From Aliidiomarina celeris (lineage in GTDB: Bacteria > Pseudomonadota > Gammaproteobacteria > Enterobacterales > Alteromonadaceae): a DNA stretch of 64,000 nt. This document shows, piece by piece, positions 17,869 through 26,490 of this stretch. How positions within the stretch are numbered: the first letter of the stretch is position 1; each line of letters starts with the position of its first letter. Below the pieces are notes generated by a model that did not search any database, was not told where the DNA came from, and saw nothing but the letters and a program-made list of their open reading frames with translations. A program made the translations under genes and the position numbers. The DNA lies in the NCBI RefSeq assembly GCF_003316875.1, contig NZ_QMIL01000002.1:186001-250000 (forward strand), given 5' to 3'.

Positions 17869-18571
17869 ACCTACAGAAATTATGCGCCTAGAAGGCTTGC
17901 GTAAGTCTTACAACATAGGTATGCCAAATGAAGTAGAAGTGCTCCATGGCATTGACCTCACCCTAGCCGCAGACGACTTTGCCGCGTTAGTTGGGCCGTC
18001 GGGCTCGGGTAAAAGCACGCTTTTAAATATTATGGGCTTACTCGACCAGCCGACAGCAGGGGAGCTGTATGTGCAAGGCCGACCCACGCGAAACATGAGT
18101 GACCAGCAACGAACCGAGTTGCGCGGTGAAACGCTTGGCTTCGTATTCCAATTTCATCATTTAATTCAGGCGTTTTCTGCTATCGATAATGTACTGATGC
18201 CGCTCATGTTGCAGCACGGTAAACCGAAGCCAGCGGCACGAGAGCGTGCCCGCGAGCTACTTGCAGCCGTGGGCTTAGAAAAGTACATGCAGCGCAAACC
18301 CAATGAACTTTCTGGCGGGCAGCAACAGCGTGTAGCGATAGCGCGGGCTTTAGCGACAAACCCTGCGCTCTTACTGGCCGACGAGCCTACGGGAAACCTC
18401 GACACAAAATCAGCGGAAGACGTGTTCGCGCTGTTTCGTAAAATACAGGCCGAGCGTCACTGCGCTGTACTCATTGTCACTCATGACCCAAGGCTGTCGG
18501 CCAGCTGCGATAAAACCATCAATTTAGTCGACGGCAGTATTGTTGACGCGCCAATCAGTGACAGCCACTAA
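17861..18571 (+). CDS. MacB/LolD-type ABC transporter ATPase
   Basis: 236-residue ATPase with Walker [11 protein letters not shown]-loop VFQFHHLI, signature [15 protein letters not shown], Walker [12 protein letters not shown] and switch His in IVTHDPR. The sequence [20 protein letters not shown] is typical of the MacB/LolD/FtsE group. Start placed at 17861, where the ATG overlaps the last codons of the permease gene. With the adaptor and permease it completes a three-gene efflux system without an outer-membrane factor. Confidence 0.9.
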   Translation: MSKPTEIMRLEGLRKSYNIGMPNEVEVLHGIDLTLAADDFAALVGPSGSGKSTLLNIMGLLDQPTAGELYVQGRPTRNMSDQQRTELRGETLGFVFQFHHLIQAFSAIDNVLMPLMLQHGKPKPAARERARELLAAVGLEKYMQRKPNELSGGQQQRVAIARALATNPALLLADEPTGNLDTKSAEDVFALFRKIQAERHCAVLIVTHDPRLSASCDKTINLVDGSIVDAPISDSH

Positions 18572-18635
18572 GCGATTTAAATAAAATTATTATGCCCTAT
18601 ACTTGGGTCGGGTTCTGGAAAAAAGGAGTGAATGG

Positions 18636-19289
18636 ATGGCAAAAATTGCAGTGTTATTGTCTGGTTCTGGTGTTTATGACGGAGCCGAGATCAACGAAGC
18701 CGTGCTGACATTGTTGCATCTTGAGAAAGCTGGTGCTTGTTACCAATGTTTTGCGCCCGATATTACGCAAATGCACACTATAGACCACACAAAAGGCGAG
18801 CCAAGCTCGGAAGCGCGCAATGTATTGGTAGAGTCGGCTCGTATTGCGCGCGGTAATGTACAGGCTCTGAATCAGCTTGATGCGGCGAACTTTGACGCTC
18901 TTGTGCTTCCGGGTGGTTTTGGGGTGGCAAAGAACTTCTGTGATTTTGCGGTAAAAGGTGCCGAAATGACGGTACATGAAGGTATATTGTCGGTATGCAA
19001 AGCATTTGCAACTGCTAAAAAGCCAGCAGGTTACATGTGTATTGCGCCGGTATTATTGCCGGAAGTTTACGGCCAAGGCGTTCAGTGCACTGTGGGTAAC
19101 GATGCAGAAGTTGCTAAAGCCATTGAAGCCATGGGCGGGGTGCATTTGAACTGCGCTGTCGACGCGGTTGTGACGGATACCGAGAATAAAGTAGTGACCA
19201 CGCCCGCTTACATGCTCGCCCAAAATTTATGTGAAGCTGAAGCCGGTATTCAGAAGCTTGTTCAACAGGTGATCACTTGGGTTAAGTAG
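18636..19289 (+). CDS. elbB: ElbB (isoprenoid biosynthesis-associated, DJ-1/PfpI-like)
   Basis: 217-residue class I glutamine amidotransferase-like protein of the ElbB group (E. coli ElbB 217). Visible features: KIAVLLSGSGVYDGAEINEAV, the HTKGEPSSEARNVLVESARIARG block, LVLPGGFGVAKNF and the nucleophile elbow region LSVCKAFATAKKPAGYMCIAP. E. coli ElbB has weak glyoxalase activity and is linked to isoprenoid synthesis; its physiological role is unsettled. The start at 18636 follows AAAGGAGTGA. A bidirectional terminator lies downstream, shared with the convergent nitroreductase gene. Confidence 0.92.
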   Translation: MAKIAVLLSGSGVYDGAEINEAVLTLLHLEKAGACYQCFAPDITQMHTIDHTKGEPSSEARNVLVESARIARGNVQALNQLDAANFDALVLPGGFGVAKNFCDFAVKGAEMTVHEGILSVCKAFATAKKPAGYMCIAPVLLPEVYGQGVQCTVGNDAEVAKAIEAMGGVHLNCAVDAVVTDTENKVVTTPAYMLAQNLCEAEAGIQKLVQQVITWVK

Positions 19290-19305
19290 CAGCCGTTGTG
19301 CGGAT

Positions 19306-19340
19306 AAAAAAACCGAGCCCTTGCGGTGCTCGGTTTTTAC
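19306..19340. terminator. Bidirectional rho-independent terminator
   Basis: Stem ACCGAGC (19312-19318) pairs with GCTCGGT (19328-19334), flanked by A-run on the left and T-run on the right. It sits between convergent elbB and the nitroreductase and can end both transcripts. Confidence 0.9.
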
Positions 19341-19363
19341 GCGTTGCTATAACGTTAGAACGA

Positions 19364-19963
19364 TTAAGAGAATACGCGGAAGCGCTCGCTGTCGTCCATA
19401 AAGCTCTTCTCGCCAAATTCGCCTTCGTTCGAACCAAAGGGCATTTGCGCGCGCAAAGTCCACGACTCTGGAATATTCCATGTTTCCGCTACGGCTTGAT
19501 CTACCACCGGGTTGTAGTGCTGCAAACTTGCACCTACATTGGCTTCAGCCAGTGCTGTCCACACCGCAAACTGAGCGATACCAGTAGAGTGTTCAGACCA
19601 AACTGGGAAGTTATCTGCGTAAAGTGGGAACTGCTCTTGCAGTCCTTTTACTACGTTCTGGTCTTCGAAAAACAAAATAGTACCTACACCCGCGGCGAAC
19701 GAGTCTAGTTTACCCTCAGTAGCGCCAAAGGCATCGGCCGGCACAAGTGGGCGAAGCGCGTCTTTGGTCAACTGCCAAAACTTGTCGCTCTGCTCGCCGA
19801 ACAGAATGACTGCACGTGAACTTTGCGAGTTAAACGAAGAAGGTGCTTGGCGCACGGCTTCTTGAATTAACTGAATGAGCGCCTCCTGGCTGGCTTCAAC
19901 ATTTTTACCAAGTGCATATTGGCTGCGGCGCTGAGTGAAAACTTCGATCGCTTTATTACTCAT
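19364..19963 (-). CDS. Nitroreductase family FMN oxidoreductase (HBN1/YdgI-like)
   Basis: 199-residue nitroreductase-fold enzyme, probably an FMN-dependent NAD(P)H oxidoreductase. It starts IEVFTQRRSQYALGKNV, then APSSFNSQSSRAVILFG (FMN-binding Ser/Asn segment), ILFFEDQNVV, and ASLQHYNPVVD, the arrangement of the short Frm2/HBN1/YdgI-like subgroup implicated in oxidative or lipid stress. Start at 19963, after GAAGGAATTA; the longer frame to 19993 adds a tail lacking a site. The divergent region contains an inverted repeat. Confidence 0.85.
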   Translation of the reverse strand: MSNKAIEVFTQRRSQYALGKNVEASQEALIQLIQEAVRQAPSSFNSQSSRAVILFGEQSDKFWQLTKDALRPLVPADAFGATEGKLDSFAAGVGTILFFEDQNVVKGLQEQFPLYADNFPVWSEHSTGIAQFAVWTALAEANVGASLQHYNPVVDQAVAETWNIPESWTLRAQMPFGSNEGEFGEKSFMDDSERFRVFS

Positions 19964-20062
19964 AATTAATTCCTTCTCTTTAAAAGCACCCATTTAAACA
20001 ACAGGCGTTACTTTGATGAACTGAGCTTACTATACAAGCAATATTGGAACTAGATGGTTAAA

Positions 20063-20081
20063 ATGGAAACTACTGTTCCAT
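20063..20081. promoter_or_regulatory. Inverted repeat upstream of nitroreductase / oxygenase operon
   Basis: ATGGAA-N7-TTCCAT (ATGGAAACTACTGTTCCAT), 19 bp, with a related TTGGAAC half site about 20 bp to the left. It lies between the divergent nitroreductase and oxygenase genes and is a plausible operator; the regulator is not identified. Confidence 0.45.
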
Positions 20082-20106
20082 TTATGAAACACAAGGAGAT
20101 AAAGCT

Positions 20107-20208
20107 ATCGCTAGACCAAAACAGTCTAACTTAGAAAAATTGGATCGTTCATTAATGCTGTGGAGCAGCCTATATTGTGCACAGTTATTGGAGAAGGAGT
20201 GTTTATGA
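20107..20208 (+). other. Possible 33-codon ORF or broken regulator start (AUC start)
   Basis: Open frame that begins at an ATC codon 8 bp after a good Shine-Dalgarno AAGGAG (20093-20098) and ends with TGA overlapping the oxygenase ATG (ATGA at 20205-20208). Translation opens IARPKQSNLEKLDRSLML and resembles the start of a small regulator such as a TetR-type N-terminus. It may be a gene whose ATG mutated to ATC and whose body was lost, or a coupled leader peptide using a rare start. Chance is also possible. Confidence 0.3.
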
Positions 20209-21254
20209 ACGCTGCATCGTTGCCCATTATTTCTATGGCATCGCTCAATTCTAGCGAAGGCTTAGCGCAATTGCGGCAGGCCGCGAGCGAAGTGGGTTTT
20301 TTCTATTTAGTTGATCACGGTTTAAGCGCCCGGACACTGCAAGACTATTTGGCATTAAGCCATCGATTTTTCTTACTTTCCGAAAAGGAAAAGCAGACGA
20401 TAGATATGATTCATTCGCCGCATTTCCGAGGCTATAACGCGGTAGGCAGTGAAATGACCTCAGGTCGATTGGACGCAAGAGAGCAATTCGACTGGATGAA
20501 CGAAGAAATAGCGCTTGCACCTGAACAGTTGCGCCGACCATGGCAAAAACTCATTGGACCGAATTTATGGCCTGCTGCGATGCCGACACTAAAGCCGGCC
20601 TTACTGTACTTGCAAACCAAGTTAAGCGCGGTAAGCGTAACTTTGCTACAGCAACTGTGCAAAGCCTTGGGAGTGAGCCCGAATGCCCTCGACGCAACCT
20701 TGGGCGAACAGCCATATACTCATGCTAAGCTGATACGTTATCCTGCCCAGCAAACCGCAGAGCAGGGGGTGGGTGCTCACAAAGACCCCGGTTATCTCAC
20801 CTTCGTTATACAAGACGGGCAAAGCGGCCTTAAAGTAGAGCGGGACGGCCAATGGGTAGATGTAGCACCCATTCCGGGCGCGTTAGTAGTAAATATCGGC
20901 GAACTTCTGGAAATGGCGTCGAATGGGTTTTTAAAAGCAACGAACCACAAGGTAGAAAGCCCCACTCAAGGTGTAGAACGTTACTCTATTGCATTCTTTA
21001 TGGGCGCGCAGCTCTCAGCCACCGTACCTGTGCTCTCGTTGCCGCCTGAGTTGAAAGCACGAGCGTTAGGGCCGAGCACTGATCCGAACAATCCGTTACT
21101 TACCGACGTAGGCAACAACGTGTTAAAAGGCCGGTTGCGGTCGCACCCACATGTTACGCGAGAGCATTATTGCTCAGAACCCTTAAAGCAGCTACTGGCA
21201 GAAAGTTTTACCGCTATACCAACAGCTGATATTTGTTCGGGTTGTCGTGTTTAA
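20205..21254 (+). CDS. 2-oxoglutarate/Fe(II)-dependent oxygenase (isopenicillin N synthase-like)
   Basis: 349-residue non-haem iron oxygenase. The N-terminal DIOX_N region (LPIISMASL.. VGFFYLVDHGLS, FFLLSEKEK) is followed by the 2OG-FeII domain with iron ligands His192 and Asp194 in GAHKDPGYLTF, His248 in ATNHKVESP, and the 2-oxoglutarate-binding Arg259 in RYSIAFF. Bacterial members hydroxylate or desaturate amino acids, peptides or small metabolites; the substrate cannot be told from the sequence. The start at 20205 has GAAGGAG 6 bases upstream. A CxxC pair ends the protein (ICSGC). Confidence 0.88.
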   Translation: MNAASLPIISMASLNSSEGLAQLRQAASEVGFFYLVDHGLSARTLQDYLALSHRFFLLSEKEKQTIDMIHSPHFRGYNAVGSEMTSGRLDAREQFDWMNEEIALAPEQLRRPWQKLIGPNLWPAAMPTLKPALLYLQTKLSAVSVTLLQQLCKALGVSPNALDATLGEQPYTHAKLIRYPAQQTAEQGVGAHKDPGYLTFVIQDGQSGLKVERDGQWVDVAPIPGALVVNIGELLEMASNGFLKATNHKVESPTQGVERYSIAFFMGAQLSATVPVLSLPPELKARALGPSTDPNNPLLTDVGNNVLKGRLRSHPHVTREHYCSEPLKQLLAESFTAIPTADICSGCRV

Positions 21255-21345
21255 GGATTAAGTAATTAGCCTAAATGGGCGAACCGATTGTGGAAATAGT
21301 TCGTAGTGTTAGCAGTAATTAGGCGTTCTTTTTCTGAGGTTCAGG

Positions 21346-21954
21346 TTGATACATATTCAGGGCATTATTTTCGATCTCGACGGTACGTTAGTTTCGTCGT
21401 CCCTAAACTTTGAGGCTATTCGACAGGAAATTGGTTGCTCGCCGACTGACGACATTCTGAGTTATCTTGAGCGCTTGCCCGCCGCGGAAAAGCAAGCCGC
21501 AGCCGATATTGTTTATCGCCATGAAATGGCCGACGCAGAGAGCAGTACTTGGTTACCCCATGCCCGTTCATTTGTCGAGCAATGTGCTGAAAATGGTATA
21601 CCCATGGCAATTGTCACTCGCAACTCGGCAACGGCAACCGCCGTAAAAGTGAAGAATAACGCCATACCGATTAAACACATTGTTACGCGAGAAATGAGCA
21701 GCCCAAAGCCAGACCCCGCAGCGCTAATCAATGTTGCTACACAATTTCGGCTGCCAACGTCGGCCCTTATGATGGTTGGTGATTACAAGTACGATTTGCA
21801 AGCGGGCCGCAATGCAAACATGGCAACCTGCTTAGTGAATTTTGAAGCATTGCCCTATTTTGCCAACCTCGCCGACTATACCTTTGCGCACTTTGGCTTG
21901 TTACAGAGCGCTTTTTTCAGCGCCCTGCAACAACGTAGGTGTGGTTTTCTGTGA
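21346..21954 (+). CDS. HAD superfamily phosphatase
   Basis: 202-residue HAD-IA hydrolase. Motif I is FDLDGTLVSSS (Asp10 nucleophile, Asp12 acid), motif II IVTRNSAT, motif III Lys in SSPKPDPAAL, motif IV VGDYKYDLQAG. The cap is a small helical insertion after motif I, as in phosphoglycolate phosphatase-like proteins. Translation must start at TTG 21346, just before the conserved IHIQGIIFDLDG; TGAGGTTCAGG provides a weak site. Substrate is unknown. It converges on the metalloprotease gene with 13 bp between stops. Confidence 0.88.
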   Translation: MIHIQGIIFDLDGTLVSSSLNFEAIRQEIGCSPTDDILSYLERLPAAEKQAAADIVYRHEMADAESSTWLPHARSFVEQCAENGIPMAIVTRNSATATAVKVKNNAIPIKHIVTREMSSPKPDPAALINVATQFRLPTSALMMVGDYKYDLQAGRNANMATCLVNFEALPYFANLADYTFAHFGLLQSAFFSALQQRRCGFL

Positions 21955-21967
21955 AATGTGAGAACCG

Positions 21968-24409
21968 TTAAATAGGAGAGCCAGGAGGCAGTGCAGCGGG
22001 TTCAAATTGTTCCGGCCACGCTTGCTCATTGAGCGCCTGTAAAACCAATGCGGAAAGGTAAGCGCTAAAGTCGGCGCTTTTATAACGCCAACCATCGGCG
22101 TCTTCGCCCAATGCTTCCGCTTTTTTACCCAAAGTAGCTTGTAATGCAGCCCGAACTTCCGGTGCAGTCCGGCTATCAAGTGCGGTAGTCACTAAATTAT
22201 AGGCAGTGAGATAGGCGGTACGGTGAGTAATGGGGTGCGCTTCTGTTTTTAGCGCCCCCCATACCTGAGTAAGTAATGCTTCTGCGATTTCGGCCGGAGA
22301 CTGTATTTCGTTCTGGGTGGCATGTTGCCAGTGCAATCTATTTAGTCGCTGCGGATGCAGTAACATAGATAACGTATGTTGCGCGCTCGCTTCTGCAATC
22401 GTTACTGGGTCGGTAAAGAGCCCCATGCGAGTAGGAAAGTCTTCGCGCGAGTCTGATCGTCCGTATGCATTTGGAACCAACAGATGTTCAACCGAGCGCG
22501 GAATAGACAGAAACTCTGTCGTTAATGTGGCGAGCAAAGCTTGCGTGGCGGCACGTTGCTCGCTCGCTGCAACCATTTCATAGTCTATGCTTTGCTCTCC
22601 TTTCACATAGTAGCGGTAGTGAACCCCTGCAACTAATTTCGCCGCGGCTTCAACTTGGTACCGGTGTAGGTAAAACATGGGAACCAGCAGGTGTTTTAGG
22701 TCGCTCAATGGTTTTCCGTCGGCGAGGTTGTGCAGGCCAAATTGGCTTAGTACGTGCTGGCGCACAGAGATGAGTCGATTAAGCTCCTCTACCGCACTCT
22801 CACCATTGTTCCATAGGTGGGCGGTTGGGTGTCCGCCATGTGGCGCGCGAGCATCGCGATCGGAAATAAAGTGAAAATCGGCCTCTCGTGCCTGCGTGAG
22901 CAACGCATTTAACCCTTGTTGCTCAGCTTCATCGGTTGGGAACTCAGTATAGCCATAGGCAATGGTAAACTTGTCCCAAACCCCCATACCCGTGGCATAT
23001 GCATCTTGCAGAGAAATGTCGCCCGCAGCGTTCATGCGAATGAGCGGGTGCGGATAGTCCATTACAGACGCCCGACCTTGCGAGTTTGCTGCAAAGTTAT
23101 GGGCAATACCTATGGTGTGGCCAATTTCATGCGCCGAAAGTTGGCGAATGCGATGCAGTGCTATTCGTTCAATTTCTGCAAGTAATTCGCCGGTGTTCTT
23201 TTCGGGCGAAAATGGCGCCAGTAAGCCTTGTGCAATGAGCATGTCTTGGCGCACGCGCAGTGAGCCCAGAGTTACATGCCCTTTCAGTATTTCGCCGGTG
23301 CGCGGGTCAACAACCGAGTAGCCGTAAGACCAACCGCGGGTGGCGCGGTGTACCCACTGAATTACGTTGTAGCGAACGTCCATTGGGTCTGCATCTGCGG
23401 GTAAATCTTGCACCTGGAATGCGTTAATGTAGCCAATCTCTTCGAACGCCTCGTTCCACCACGATGCGCCTTCAATGAGGGCGGTGCGCACCGGTTCCGG
23501 TACACCCGGATCGAGGTAATAAATAATGGGCTCCACAGGCTCGCTGCGTGCCGCCTCTGGGTTCTGCTTTTCGAGCCGATGACGAGGAATAAACTGGGTT
23601 GTCATGTCTTCTTGTAAAGGCGCCGCATAGTTTTCATAACCTCGTGCAAAATAACCACTTTGCGGATGAAAGGCGCGTGGTTTATAGCCGGCCGGTGGCA
23701 ATTCAATAAACGAATGGTGTAAATGCACGGTGAGTGCACTGGCGTCTGGGGTGACCGAGCGCAAGTAGCGGCCAGCGCCCGTGCCCGTGAAGGTAACTTT
23801 AGCTTCTAACTCAGTGTTTCGTGGGAATGATTTGGTGCGTTCAAGCCAGAGTACAGAGCGTGATGGGTCAACCGTAAAACTCCCCTCGTTTAAGCTTTGT
23901 AAGCGCCCACGGATATTATGAATGTCGGTGTAAAGAAAAGGCGTATAGTGAATTAATACCGATTGCTCGTTTTGCGCTACCACCTCAAACCCAAACAATG
24001 TTGATTCTGCAAAGGCTTCTTGAACACTCAAACGCTCCATTTCGTTTTCTGTAATGGCTTGGTACTGTGTGTTTTTCTCGATCAGCAACACACGCGGACC
24101 GTGAATGCTAAACTCAGCTAAGCGCGTATTGCCCAATTGGCCACGATCGAGCCCTAAGTCGTTCGAGCCAACACCTCGAGGTAAACTGCTTTGAAAAATG
24201 AACGCGGGCGCATGTCGTGGTACTTCTAAGTAAACACGGTCTTGCTCGACGTCTATATAAAGATTGAAGTAACCTTCCCGTTTATCGAGGTTTTCGGTAA
24301 ATGTAGCGAGGTCGGCTACGGCGGTATTGGCGCTCGCTATCGGCAACCAGAGCAACATCGCCAATAGTAGAACGGAACAGCGAGTGGAAAGAGTACGTAA
24401 GCAACGCAT
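21968..24409 (-). CDS. Secreted zinc-dependent metalloprotease (DUF5117/DUF4953 type)
   Basis: 813-residue exported protein. A signal peptide occupies residues ~1-28 (ending IASA). The first ~330 residues resemble the DUF5118/DUF5117 region (IHGPRVLLIEKNTQY, SLPRGVGSNDLGLDRGQ). The catalytic zinc site HEIGHTIGIAH lies near residue 427, HExxHxxGxxH as in metzincins, and SVMDYPHP about 20 residues on provides a Met-turn-like sequence. Large proteins of this layout are widespread in marine Alteromonadales and Bacteroidetes and are presumed periplasmic or extracellular peptidases. No secretion tag (PPC, T9SS) is seen at the C-terminus. Confidence 0.85.
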   Translation of the reverse strand: MRCLRTLSTRCSVLLLAMLLWLPIASANTAVADLATFTENLDKREGYFNLYIDVEQDRVYLEVPRHAPAFIFQSSLPRGVGSNDLGLDRGQLGNTRLAEFSIHGPRVLLIEKNTQYQAITENEMERLSVQEAFAESTLFGFEVVAQNEQSVLIHYTPFLYTDIHNIRGRLQSLNEGSFTVDPSRSVLWLERTKSFPRNTELEAKVTFTGTGAGRYLRSVTPDASALTVHLHHSFIELPPAGYKPRAFHPQSGYFARGYENYAAPLQEDMTTQFIPRHRLEKQNPEAARSEPVEPIIYYLDPGVPEPVRTALIEGASWWNEAFEEIGYINAFQVQDLPADADPMDVRYNVIQWVHRATRGWSYGYSVVDPRTGEILKGHVTLGSLRVRQDMLIAQGLLAPFSPEKNTGELLAEIERIALHRIRQLSAHEIGHTIGIAHNFAANSQGRASVMDYPHPLIRMNAAGDISLQDAYATGMGVWDKFTIAYGYTEFPTDEAEQQGLNALLTQAREADFHFISDRDARAPHGGHPTAHLWNNGESAVEELNRLISVRQHVLSQFGLHNLADGKPLSDLKHLLVPMFYLHRYQVEAAAKLVAGVHYRYYVKGEQSIDYEMVAASEQRAATQALLATLTTEFLSIPRSVEHLLVPNAYGRSDSREDFPTRMGLFTDPVTIAEASAQHTLSMLLHPQRLNRLHWQHATQNEIQSPAEIAEALLTQVWGALKTEAHPITHRTAYLTAYNLVTTALDSRTAPEVRAALQATLGKKAEALGEDADGWRYKSADFSAYLSALVLQALNEQAWPEQFEPAALPPGSPI

Positions 24410-24511
24410 GGAGAATTCACCTTTAGTTTTAATTGAGACTCAGCAAGTATGCTTAACTTTTTGCAATAATAACACTCATGAAGGTTTGACCATGAACATA
24501 GGTAGGTTAAT

Positions 24512-25186
24512 TTGAAATCAGTCATTTTGCTCCACCACGGTCTATTATTGTTAGCGTTGCACGACGAGAAGGGCACCGTAAAGACCAGCTATTTGCAATA
24601 TGGGTTAGCCGCTTGTTTGCTGGCAGAGCTTATTTTGCAAGAGCGTATTGGCCTTGAGGGTAAAAAGAAAAAGGTATTTGTGAAAAGCACCGAACCCTGT
24701 GGCGATGAAGTGCTTACTGAGGTGCTGCAAACGATTGCAGCTTCGAAACGCGAAAAGCCGCTGAAAGATTGGGTGACTAAATTTGCGGGTCTAAAAAATC
24801 TAAAGCATCGGGTTGCTGCGCCACTGGTGAATGACGGTGTACTCGAGTTGAAAATCAAAAAGATTCTCTGGGTGTTCGAGCAGCGACTCTATCCGCTGAC
24901 GCGTACTGAAGTGGAGGCGATTTTAATCGCCGAAGCAAAGGCGGCGGTAATTCAAGAACCGGAGCAAGTGGAGGCCCGCACGGCCCTTTTAATCGCCATT
25001 GCAAAAGGCACTCGGGTGCTCGATGCGATCTTCACCAAAGAAGAGCTCAAAACGCACAAAGAACAACTCGAGCGAATCTTCAAAGGCCAAGTGCTGGGCG
25101 AAGTAACCAAAGAGGTGATTGCGGCGATTGAAGTAGCCGTATTAGTAGCGGTAATTATTCCCGCTGCAGTGGTTACAACCGGGTAG
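24512..25186 (+). CDS. GPP34 / GOLPH3-like protein
   Basis: 224-residue protein of the GPP34 family, known in eukaryotes as GOLPH3/Vps74, a phosphatidylinositol-4-phosphate-binding Golgi adaptor; bacterial members are uncharacterised. The start LLLLALHDEKGTVKTSYLQYGLAACLLAELILQERI (read in parts) is the family N-terminus, followed by LKDWVTKFAGLKNLKHRVAAPLVNDGVLE and the C-terminal helix bundle EARTALLIAIAKGTRVLDAIF. A hydrophobic C-terminal tail (AAIEVAVLVAVIIPAAVVTTG) may insert into the membrane. TTG start at 24512. The next gene follows 8 bp after the stop. Confidence 0.82.
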   Translation: MKSVILLHHGLLLLALHDEKGTVKTSYLQYGLAACLLAELILQERIGLEGKKKKVFVKSTEPCGDEVLTEVLQTIAASKREKPLKDWVTKFAGLKNLKHRVAAPLVNDGVLELKIKKILWVFEQRLYPLTRTEVEAILIAEAKAAVIQEPEQVEARTALLIAIAKGTRVLDAIFTKEELKTHKEQLERIFKGQVLGEVTKEVIAAIEVAVLVAVIIPAAVVTTG

Positions 25187-25194
25187 TTGCTATT

Positions 25195-25536
25195 ATGAAT
25201 CCAATTATTACAACCATTGTACTTCTCACATGCAGTAATGTGTTTATGACCTTCGCGTGGTATGCGCACTTAAAAGAGCTGAACGGCAAGCCATGGGTGT
25301 TGGCGGCGGTACTCAGCTGGGGCGTTGCTTTTTTTGAGTATATGTTTCAAGTACCCGCAAATCGGATCGGCTATACCGTAATGAGCTTGGGTCAGTTAAA
25401 GATTTTACAAGAAGTGATCACGCTTAGCGTTTTTGTGCCCTTCGCAATTCTATACATGAAAGAGCCCTTCAAGCTGGATTACGTGTGGGCGGGCTTGTGT
25501 CTAATTGGTGCGGTTTACTTTATGTTTCGAAGCTAG
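25195..25536 (+). CDS. DUF486 family four-helix membrane protein
   Basis: 113-residue inner-membrane protein with four helices, of the DUF486 family in the drug/metabolite transporter superfamily (half-size, like EmrE). The family signature is clear: VFMTFAWYAHLK, WVLAAVLSWGVAFFEYMFQVPANRIGY, MSLGQLKILQEVITLSVFVPFA and LCLIGAVYFMFRS. No transport substrate is established. It lies 8 bp downstream of the GPP34 gene, probably one transcript. Confidence 0.88.
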   Translation: MNPIITTIVLLTCSNVFMTFAWYAHLKELNGKPWVLAAVLSWGVAFFEYMFQVPANRIGYTVMSLGQLKILQEVITLSVFVPFAILYMKEPFKLDYVWAGLCLIGAVYFMFRS

Positions 25537-25600
25537 TGGGGTTGCCAATTTGCAAAAACAAGCCACACTTCAAAGGTTCCTTCAAATCGTAGAGGTAATT

Positions 25601-25783
25601 ATGTCAAACGTAGGTACGGTCGATCGCTTCATTCGAATTGTTTTAGGTGCAGCACTCATTGTGTGGAGCGTAAGCGCAGGGAATCTATGGTGGATTTTAG
25701 GCGCGGCGCTCATAGCTACCGGTGTATTTCGCTTTTGCGGTTTATACCGCGTACTGGGTATCAACACCTGTTCGGTGAAGTAG
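25601..25783 (+). CDS. Small YgaP-like membrane protein (DUF2892)
   Basis: 60-residue protein: MSNVGTVDRFIRIVLGAALI, a hydrophobic hairpin (two helices), and RFCGLYRVLGINTCSVK. This is the DUF2892 module found as a C-terminal membrane part of YgaP rhodanese and as stand-alone proteins; the CGLYxxLGINTC ending is diagnostic. Function unknown. AGAGGTAATT before ATG 25601 sets the start, rather than the longer frame to 25505. Confidence 0.85.
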   Translation: MSNVGTVDRFIRIVLGAALIVWSVSAGNLWWILGAALIATGVFRFCGLYRVLGINTCSVK

Positions 25784-25890
25784 AGCGGTTATGTGGTGTC
25801 GCACCCATGCCGTATGAATGCCGTAGCGCTATATTTAAGTTGTGGTAAGTTGCAGGGAAGCAATCAAGCACAACAAGGAGTTGCTGCGGC

Positions 25891-26412
25891 ATGAATATTA
25901 ATAGCGAAAAAGTAAAACAATTACGCGTGCAAAAGGGGTGGTCGCAAGAGCAGCTTAGTGAGTTTTGCGGTGTCAATTTAAGAACCATTCAGCGCTTGGA
26001 GAAACGAGGCACGGCTTCACAAGAAACATTGAAAGCCTTGGCCGCCGTATTTGAAGTCGATGCGCAAACACTCACCAGTTCAAACCAACCAGTACCGAAG
26101 CGCGCGTTTACAAGTATATTGAATACCCTGAAAGACTTTGATGATTTTCAAAGCCGCGCAGATCGCTATGAATTTTGGTGGTTCTTTATTTTCTTTGTAC
26201 TTATTTTAGCGCTCGCGGAAACCATTCACTTGGCAGTGGCCAGTGCGGTGGCGATTATTCTGCTAATTCCCTTCCTTGCTGTTTCTACCCGTAGGCTCAG
26301 AGACACCGGCCAAAGTGTGTGGTGGCAGCTCATGTACCTCGTGCCGTTTGGCGTGCTGCTTGTGCTTTATTATTTGGCGATGCCTAGCATTGAGCAACAG
26401 AAGTCTGTGTAA
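25891..26412 (+). CDS. XRE HTH domain fused to DUF805 membrane domain
   Basis: 173-residue protein. Residues ~5-60 form a Cro/CI helix-turn-helix (VKQLRVQKGWSQEQLSEFCGVNLRTIQRLE read in parts). A linker leads to a DUF805-like membrane domain: RADRYEFWWFFIFFVLI, two further hydrophobic segments, and the diagnostic STRRLRDTGQSVWWQLMYLVP. A membrane-tethered DNA-binding protein is suggested. ACAAGGAGTTGC precedes the ATG. It probably senses membrane or envelope conditions, but nothing in the sequence identifies the signal. Confidence 0.82.
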   Translation: MNINSEKVKQLRVQKGWSQEQLSEFCGVNLRTIQRLEKRGTASQETLKALAAVFEVDAQTLTSSNQPVPKRAFTSILNTLKDFDDFQSRADRYEFWWFFIFFVLILALAETIHLAVASAVAIILLIPFLAVSTRRLRDTGQSVWWQLMYLVPFGVLLVLYYLAMPSIEQQKSV

Positions 26413-26490
26413 TGAGGAGCAAGTTGAGTATTTGAAAGTATGAGAAGCTATTGCTATACCTAGATTTACTATCTCGTTCGGAATGTGAAC

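Noticed and set aside
19298-19708. 136-codon plus-strand frame downstream of elbB
   Set aside because: It is antisense to the nitroreductase and starts in the terminator.
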